Shown: positions 6,125 to 11,000 of the stretch, piece after piece
Layout of the letters: each line of letters begins with the position of its first letter
Position numbering within the stretch: the stretch's first letter is position 1
Origin: an uncultured Eubacteriales bacterium
GTDB lineage: Bacteria > Bacillota > Clostridia > Oscillospirales > Acutalibacteraceae
Assembly (NCBI GenBank): GCA_934454845.1
Contig: CAKSGV010000030.1
Span: forward strand, 1-11,000
Direction: 5' to 3'
DNA: 11,000 nucleotides
Notes under the pieces: generated by a model
Seen by the model: only the letters and a program-made list of their open reading frames with translations
Told to the model about the DNA's origin: nothing
Database searches by the model: none
Program-made: the position numbers and the translations under genes

Positions 6125-7143
6125 ATGATTATGCCACTTTGGGAGAGAGCGATTATTATAAAAATGCGCAGTTTATTTTCCACTGTGATCTCCGCGAGGG
6201 AGATAGTATTCCTGCAAACAGCGTGAGCATAGGAAATTTAAAGCTTGACGAGTATTTGTTTTACGGTCGCAAGCCTGATTTTTCTTTTTATAAAAATAAA
6301 AATTCCTATAAAATTGTGTGGAAACCCAGATGGACTATGAAAGATGGCGACTCCACACTTTACCCTTATCTTGAAAAGTTTTACGGATTTTTAAAGGAAA
6401 GGGAAAACACAGAGCTTGTGCTGCTTCTTCATCAGATGGCGGAGGTAAATTTAGAACAAAAGGGTTACGGCGATTATTTCCGAGAAAATATAAAAAAGCT
6501 TAAAACTCTGCCTAATTTCACGGTTACCGACAGTTCGGATTTTCTCGATACGGTTTTAGGAGCAGATCTGCTGATCGCCGATCACACTTCGCTTATTGCG
6601 GAATTCACGGTTACCGGAAAGCCCATTATTTATACCACGCCTGATGTTCCGCTTTCTTCGCTTGGGCAAAAGATTATAAAAAACAGCTATGTTGCGAATA
6701 ATTTTGAAGAATTGGAAAAAATTGCCGACGGTCTTATCGGCGGAAAACCCGAAGGCGATCCGAAATCCGAACAAAGGCTTTCGGATAAGGACAGTTACTT
6801 TGTTTCTTCAAAAGAGAATTTAAGCGTGGCGAAAAGACTGCTTGAATTTTTGGAAAAAGATTTTTCGGATATTTTGTCTTATAAAAGATACAGCGAAATA
6901 AAGTCAAATATCTATAAAAAGGAGCTTTCGGCTTTAGAAGAAGAAATAAAGTCAAAAGACGCGCTCATAGAGGGGAAAAACGGTGAAATAAAGCTCGCAA
7001 AGTCAAAAATAAACGAGCTTGAAAACACTGTGAGCGAAAAGCTCAAAGAAAATGAGATATTAAGCGCAAGAGTTTCTAAAATTGACGGATATATCAGTAA
7101 AATTCCGAAATTTTTAAGAGCGATATTTAAAAAATTTACCTAA
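6079..7143 (+). CDS. CDP-glycerol glycerophosphotransferase-like, C-terminal part with coiled coil
   Basis: Second half of the split gene, about 354 residues; the joined protein would have about 462. A GTG at 6091 opens this frame, but it lies inside the family motif KLCHVDYG and is not a real start. Family marks include IVWKPRWT, the DSSDFLDTVLGADLLIADHTS region, and EFTVTGKPIIY, typical of TagB/TagF-like enzymes that move glycerol phosphate from CDP-glycerol to wall or surface polymers. The usual RPH motif is not intact: LLHQMAEV keeps only the His. After the catalytic region comes a Lys/Glu-rich coiled coil (roughly codons at 6890-7080), ending in a basic amphipathic segment, KFLRAIFKKFT, which may bind membrane. 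The DUF1846 gene begins 21 bp later with no terminator, so the two are probably co-transcribed. Confidence 0.72.
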   Translation, partial: KLCHVDYGAVLIRWINDYATLGESDYYKNAQFIFHCDLREGDSIPANSVSIGNLKLDEYLFYGRKPDFSFYKNKNSYKIVWKPRWTMKDGDSTLYPYLEKFYGFLKERENTELVLLLHQMAEVNLEQKGYGDYFRENIKKLKTLPNFTVTDSSDFLDTVLGADLLIADHTSLIAEFTVTGKPIIYTTPDVPLSSLGQKIIKNSYVANNFEELEKIADGLIGGKPEGDPKSEQRLSDKDSYFVSSKENLSVAKRLLEFLEKDFSDILSYKRYSEIKSNIYKKELSALEEEIKSKDALIEGKNGEIKLAKSKINELENTVSEKLKENEILSARVSKIDGYISKIPKFLRAIFKKFT

Positions 7144-7164
7144 GGTTTATTATGGAGGATGTTT

Positions 7165-8649
7165 ATGGCAAAAATCGGGTTTGACAATGCGGAGTATATA
7201 AGACTGCAGTCTGAAAATATCAGGGAGAGAATAAAGCTTTTCGGCGGAAAGCTTTATATGGAGTTCGGAGGAAAGCTGTTTGACGATTTTCACGCGTCGA
7301 GAGTTCTTCCCGGCTTTGAGCCTGACGCAAAGGTAAAAATGCTTTTAAAGCTTAAAGACGAGGCGGAGATAGTTATAGTCATAAATGCCGACGCTATAGA
7401 GAAAAACAAGCGCCGCGGCGACCTCGGTATTACATATGATCTCGATACTTTAAGACTTATCGACGCTTTCAGAGGGATAGGTCTTTTCGTCGGAAGCGTT
7501 GTGATCACAAGATTTACAGGTCAGCCCTCGGCTATTGCTTTTGAAAACAGGCTTAAGAATTTAGGTATAAAGGTATACAGGCATTACCCGATAAACGATT
7601 ATCCTTCAAATATCCCCTATATAGTAAGCGACGAGGGATTCGGCAAAAACGATTATATTGAAACCGACCGCGAGCTTGTAGTAGTCACGGCTCCCGGCCC
7701 CGGCAGCGGTAAAATGGCAACCTGCCTTTCCCAGCTTTATCACGAGCATAAAAGAGGGGTAAAAGCGGGATATGCGAAATTTGAAACATTCCCTATCTGG
7801 AATCTTCCGCTCAAACACCCTGTGAATGTGGCTTACGAAGCTGCAACCGCCGATCTTAACGATGTGAATATGATAGATCCTTTCCATTTGGAGGCTTACG
7901 GAAAGACCACTGTCAACTATAACAGGGATATCGAAATTTTCCCCGTTTTAAACGCTATGATGGAAAAAATTATGGGCGAGTCGCCCTATAAGAGTCCCAC
8001 GGATATGGGAGTAAATATGGCGGGCTTTGCTGTGTGTAACGATGAGGTGTGCAGAGCAGCGGCAAATCAAGAGATAATTCGCAGATATTTCGGCGCGCTT
8101 TGCAGCGCAAGACAGGGAATGTCCGAACAGTCCGAGGCAGGAAGAATAGAAATTCTTATGAATGCTATGAATATTTCCGCTTCTGACAGACCTGTAGTAA
8201 AAGCCGCTTTGGATAAAGCGGAGCTTACTAAAGGACCGGCTGTGGCTATGATGCTTGAAGACGGCAGAATAATAACCGGAAAAACTTCTTCTCTTTTAGG
8301 TGCCTCTTCTTCTATGCTTTTAAATGCTTTAAAGGAATTAGGCGGAATTCCCGATGATATCGAGCTTTTATCGCACACAATAATCGAGCCTATCCAAAAG
8401 CTTAAAACAGGGGTTTTGGGCAATCACAATCCGAGACTTCATATAGACGAGGTTTTGATCGCACTTTCTATCTGCGCGGTTACGAATGCCACCGCTAAAA
8501 AAGCGCTCGATCAGCTGTCTAAGCTAAAAGGGCTTGAGGCTCACTCCACGGTCATTCTATCAAGGGTTGATGAGCAGACCTTTAAAAAGCTCGGCGTGAA
8601 TATCACCTGCGAGCCTAAATATCAGACTAAAAAATTATATCATCATTAA
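7165..8649 (+). CDS. DUF1846 (UPF0371) family protein
   Basis: A 494-residue protein matching the DUF1846/UPF0371 family in length and conserved blocks, including TAPGPGSGK at 175-183 (a P-loop-like glycine-rich turn), GYAKFETFPIWNLPLKHPVN, and ARQGMSEQSEAGRIEILMNA. No signal peptide or membrane span is evident, so it should be cytosolic. The family has a solved structure, but I know of no established reaction. An in-frame ATG at 7159 touches GGAGG (7154-7158); the ATG at 7165 is spaced 6 nt from it, so I use that start. The next gene, metY, begins 15 bp after its stop codon and metA follows, so a role in or near methionine or sulfur metabolism is a reasonable inference from context only. Confidence 0.9.
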   Translation: MAKIGFDNAEYIRLQSENIRERIKLFGGKLYMEFGGKLFDDFHASRVLPGFEPDAKVKMLLKLKDEAEIVIVINADAIEKNKRRGDLGITYDLDTLRLIDAFRGIGLFVGSVVITRFTGQPSAIAFENRLKNLGIKVYRHYPINDYPSNIPYIVSDEGFGKNDYIETDRELVVVTAPGPGSGKMATCLSQLYHEHKRGVKAGYAKFETFPIWNLPLKHPVNVAYEAATADLNDVNMIDPFHLEAYGKTTVNYNRDIEIFPVLNAMMEKIMGESPYKSPTDMGVNMAGFAVCNDEVCRAAANQEIIRRYFGALCSARQGMSEQSEAGRIEILMNAMNISASDRPVVKAALDKAELTKGPAVAMMLEDGRIITGKTSSLLGASSSMLLNALKELGGIPDDIELLSHTIIEPIQKLKTGVLGNHNPRLHIDEVLIALSICAVTNATAKKALDQLSKLKGLEAHSTVILSRVDEQTFKKLGVNITCEPKYQTKKLYHH

Positions 8650-8664
8650 AAGAGGTAAAAGATA

Positions 8665-9948
8665 ATGCTTGATAAAAATATAGAAACAAAATGCGTTCAG
8701 GGAGGGTATACTCCTAAAAACGGGGAGCCTAGGCAGATACCCGTTATCCAAAGCACAACATTCAAATATGACACGGGACTTGATATGGGTAAGCTTTTTG
8801 ACCTTGAGGCGAGCGGATATTTTTATTCAAGGCTCCAAAACCCCACCTGCGACAGCGTTGCGGCAAAGATATGCGAATTAGAGGGCGGAACTGCCGCTAT
8901 GCTTACCTCTTCCGGACAGGCGGCGTCGTTCTTTGCAGTGTTCAATATAGCAAACTGCGGCGATCACATCGTTTCTTCTTCCTCTATTTACGGCGGAACA
9001 TACAATCTTTTTGCCGTAACAATGAAGAAAATGGGAATAGATTTCACTTTCGTTTCTCCGGATTGCACCGCTGATGAATTAAACGCCGCTTTTAGACCTA
9101 ACACCAAAGCGGTTTTCGGCGAAACCATTGCAAATCCTGCGCTCACCGTGCTTGATATTGAAAAATTTGCAGCCGCCGCCCACGCCCACGGCGTTCCGCT
9201 TATTGTGGATAACACCTTTGCAACCCCCGTTAATTGCAGACCTTTTGATTTCGGTGCGGATATTGTAACACATTCCACAACAAAATATATGGACGGTCAC
9301 GGCGCGGCTGTCGGAGGCTGTATAGTTGATTCGGGTAAATTTGACTGGACAAAATATCCCGATAAATATCCCGACCTCTGCACTCCCGATGAAAGCTATC
9401 ACGGGATAACCTATACCGAGCGCTTCGGAATTGAGGGCGCTTATATCACTAAAGCAACGGCTCAGCTTATGAGAGATTTAGGCTCTGTTCAGTCGCCGAT
9501 GAATGCGTTTATCTTAAATTTAGGCCTTGAAAGTCTTCATATAAGAATGAAAAAACACTGCGAAAATGCACAGAAAGTAGCCGAGTTTTTAAAATATGAC
9601 GATAGGATTGCCTGGGTTAAATATCCCGGTCTTAAAGGTGATAAATATTTTGATTTGGCTCAAAAATATATGAAAAACGGCACCTGCGGCGTAGTATCTT
9701 TCGGCGTTAAGGGCGGAAGAAATGCGGCTGAAAAGTTTATGGAAAATCTTAAAATCGCAGCCATTGAAACCCATGTTGCAGACGCCAGGACCTGCTGCCT
9801 TCACCCTGCCAGCACAACTCACCGCCAGATGAATGACTCCGAGCTTGAAGCCGCCGGAGTTTCACCTGATCTTGTCAGATTTTCCTGCGGTCTTGAAAGC
9901 AGCGAGGATCTTATAGCCGATATAAATCAGGCGCTTGATAATCTTTGA
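8665..9948 (+). CDS. metY: O-acetylhomoserine sulfhydrylase (MetY)
   Basis: A PLP enzyme of the Cys/Met metabolism family (427 residues, usual for MetY) that makes homocysteine and acetate from O-acetylhomoserine and sulfide. Visible marks are YSRLQNPT (54-61), the SSGQAA cofactor-phosphate region (82-87), VDNTFATP (181-188), the PLP lysine Lys207 in HSTTKYMDGHG, and HPASTTHRQM (380-389), followed by the carboxylate-binding arginine region VRFSCGLES. The long insertion around 225-260 (DWTKYPDKYPDLCTPDESYHG) separates OAH sulfhydrylases from the shorter MetB/MetC enzymes. AGAGG lies about 9 nt before the ATG. The gene sits between DUF1846 (15 bp gap) and metA (20 bp gap), whose product supplies its substrate. 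Cysteine synthase side activity is possible. Confidence 0.95.
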   Translation: MLDKNIETKCVQGGYTPKNGEPRQIPVIQSTTFKYDTGLDMGKLFDLEASGYFYSRLQNPTCDSVAAKICELEGGTAAMLTSSGQAASFFAVFNIANCGDHIVSSSSIYGGTYNLFAVTMKKMGIDFTFVSPDCTADELNAAFRPNTKAVFGETIANPALTVLDIEKFAAAAHAHGVPLIVDNTFATPVNCRPFDFGADIVTHSTTKYMDGHGAAVGGCIVDSGKFDWTKYPDKYPDLCTPDESYHGITYTERFGIEGAYITKATAQLMRDLGSVQSPMNAFILNLGLESLHIRMKKHCENAQKVAEFLKYDDRIAWVKYPGLKGDKYFDLAQKYMKNGTCGVVSFGVKGGRNAAEKFMENLKIAAIETHVADARTCCLHPASTTHRQMNDSELEAAGVSPDLVRFSCGLESSEDLIADINQALDNL

Positions 9949-9968
9949 TTTTTAAAGGAATGAATTAA

Positions 9969-10889
9969 ATGCCTATAAAAATTCCCAATGATCTTCCTGC
10001 CGTAAAAACCTTAGAGAGCGAAAATATTTTCGTTATGACCGAGAAGCGTGCAATAACGCAGGATATCAGACCTCTTAAAATTCTCCTTTTAAATCTTATG
10101 CCCAATAAGATAGAAACGGAAACCCAGCTTTCCCGCCTTTTAGGTAATTCTCCGCTGCAAGTTGATCTGACTTTAATGCACACAAAAAGCCATATTTCCA
10201 AAAATACTTCAAAAGAGCACTTATTTACATTTTATAAGACCTTTAATGATGTGAAAAACGAGCGGTTTGACGGTATGATAATCACCGGCGCGCCCGTTGA
10301 GCAGATGGAATTTGAAGATGTGGAGTATTATCCTGAGCTCTGCTCGATAATGGAGTGGAGCAAGACAAATGTGCACAGCACTTTTCATATTTGCTGGGGC
10401 GCACAAGCGGGACTTTATTACCATTACGGTATAAAAAAATACCCCGTAGATAAAAAAATCTTCGGTGTGTTTCCGCATAAAGTCGTGTATAAAAGGTCTA
10501 TATTGTTCCGAGGATTTGATGATGAATTTATGGTTCCTCAATCCAGGCACACAACTTTAAAAACAGAGGAAATAAAAGCTGAAAAAGAGCTGAAAATTTT
10601 GGCTGAAAGCGAGGAAACCGGCGTTTATGCCGTATCTTCGAGAAACGGCAGACAGATCTTTATCACCGGCCACAGTGAATATGACAAAAACACTCTTAAA
10701 AACGAATATTTAAGGGATCTCTCCCAAGGAAAAAAAATCGATCTGCCGAAAAACTATTTTTTAAAAGACGATCCTAGAAAAGAGCCTGTTGTCAGCTGGA
10801 GAGCGCACGCAAACCTGCTATATTCGAATTGGCTTAACTATTTCGTTTATCAGACCACGCCTTATGATGTTACTAAAATCAGCGAGTAA
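9969..10889 (+). CDS. metA: Homoserine O-acetyltransferase (MetA family)
   Basis: Catalyses acylation of the L-homoserine hydroxyl, the first committed step to methionine. The protein has 306 residues, like Bacillus cereus MetA. The catalytic Cys142 is in HICWGAQAG, and His235 and Glu237 are in GHSEYD, at the same numbers as in the Bacillus enzyme. Residue 111, in GAPVE (107-111), is Glu. In the family Glu here goes with acetyl-CoA use and Gly with succinyl-CoA, so despite the frequent 'O-succinyltransferase' label this should be the acetyl-type enzyme, matching the neighbouring MetY. AAAGGAA stands about 8 nt before the ATG. It is the last gene of the cluster; the repeat-borne terminator at 10936-10967 follows 46 bp after the stop codon. 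Confidence 0.95.
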   Translation: MPIKIPNDLPAVKTLESENIFVMTEKRAITQDIRPLKILLLNLMPNKIETETQLSRLLGNSPLQVDLTLMHTKSHISKNTSKEHLFTFYKTFNDVKNERFDGMIITGAPVEQMEFEDVEYYPELCSIMEWSKTNVHSTFHICWGAQAGLYYHYGIKKYPVDKKIFGVFPHKVVYKRSILFRGFDDEFMVPQSRHTTLKTEEIKAEKELKILAESEETGVYAVSSRNGRQIFITGHSEYDKNTLKNEYLRDLSQGKKIDLPKNYFLKDDPRKEPVVSWRAHANLLYSNWLNYFVYQTTPYDVTKISE

Positions 10890-10894
10890 AAATC

Positions 10895-10924
10895 AAAAAA
10901 ATCCTATCACAAAAGTGATAGGAT
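10895..10924 (-). terminator. Leftward terminator abutting the right repeat
   Basis: ATCCTATCAC (10901-10910) pairs perfectly with GTGATAGGAT (10915-10924) across AAAA. On the minus strand the stem is followed by a T run (complement of the As at 10895-10900). It would stop leftward transcripts from beyond the window before they run antisense into metA. It is placed like the hairpin at 73-94 but has unrelated stem bases. Confidence 0.75.
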
Positions 10925-10996
10925 CAGACAGTAGACAAAGTCCTCAGCAAGAGGGCTTTGTTTTTTTGCAAAGAAAGAGAAAATCATCGAAAAAAG
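10924..10996 (+). repeat. Right copy of 73-bp inverted repeat
   Basis: Exact reverse complement of positions 1-73. It starts with the last base of the hairpin at 10901-10924, then CAGACAGTAGAC, the conserved terminator hairpin and a purine-rich tail ending ATCGAAAAAAG. It may extend past 10996, because the left copy is cut off by the window edge. The identity over 73 bp implies recent duplication, ongoing gene conversion or strong constraint. Confidence 0.9.
10936..10967 (+). terminator. Terminator of the DUF1846-metY-metA cluster
   Basis: CAAAGTCCTC (10936-10945) pairs with GAGGGCTTTG (10951-10960), one U-G wobble, loop AGCAA, followed by seven Ts (10961-10967). It is a strong intrinsic terminator 46 bp after the metA stop codon. 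It lies wholly inside the repeat, so metA appears to use a repeat-encoded terminator. Confidence 0.88.
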
Positions 10997-11000
10997 GGAC

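Noticed and set aside
7141..7164. Separate promoter or riboswitch just ahead of DUF1846
   Set aside because: The gap after the transferase stop codon is only 21 bp and holds a ribosome binding site. A TTGACG at 7082 has no -10 box at the right distance.
1..10996. A 10.9-kb transposon with terminal inverted repeats
   Set aside because: No transposase or recombinase lies between the repeats, the cargo is housekeeping genes, and no target duplication can be seen because the left repeat is cut by the window edge.

Overview
The window reads as chromosomal DNA of an endospore-forming, low-to-moderate GC Firmicute, most likely a clostridial lineage. The reasons are a full-length SpoVT, strong AGGAGG-type ribosome binding sites, compact sigma-A-like promoters, a DacF/PBP5-type D,D-carboxypeptidase, and an acetyl-type MetA paired with MetY. 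I cannot name a species. There are ten protein-coding reading frames (two are halves of one frameshifted gene) and one tRNA. No phage, IS transposase, CRISPR array or defence gene is visible.

Layout. (1) Positions 1-100 hold one copy of a repeat and a back-to-back pair of terminator-like hairpins. (2) 155-1757: a Mbeg1-like (DUF2974) alpha/beta-hydrolase converges on spoVT, and their 3' ends overlap by 8 bp. (3) 1758-2533 is mostly non-coding: a candidate sigma-G promoter for spoVT, an orphan plus-strand terminator that may end a small RNA, and a single-gene tRNA-Gln(CUG) unit with its own promoter and terminator. (4) 2534-5643, minus strand: a D-alanyl-D-alanine carboxypeptidase, glucose-6-phosphate isomerase with its own promoter, then a small P-loop protein of unknown function and a strong terminator. 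(5) 5756-10889, plus strand: a CDP-glycerol glycerophosphotransferase-like gene broken by a one-base deletion, then a tight cluster of DUF1846, metY and metA. (6) 10895-10996 holds the second copy of the repeat, in inverted orientation.

How the genes fit together. MetA carries Glu at position 111, the residue linked to acetyl-CoA use, so it should make O-acetylhomoserine. MetY would then convert this with sulfide to homocysteine. The DUF1846 protein is encoded 15 bp upstream of metY, which ties an uncharacterised family to this pathway. No SAM riboswitch or T-box leader is visible ahead of the cluster. Pgi serves central carbon metabolism and the carboxypeptidase serves peptidoglycan maturation.

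The most unusual signal is at the edges. The first 73 bases and positions 10924-10996 are exact reverse complements. In both copies the shared 72 bp directly abuts a hairpin whose sequence differs completely but whose form is kept (9-10 bp stem, 4-nt loop, A/T tract on the outer side). This looks like a dispersed element or cassette tied to intrinsic terminators. It could mediate inversion of the 10.85 kb between the copies, or it may simply mark places where an assembly broke.
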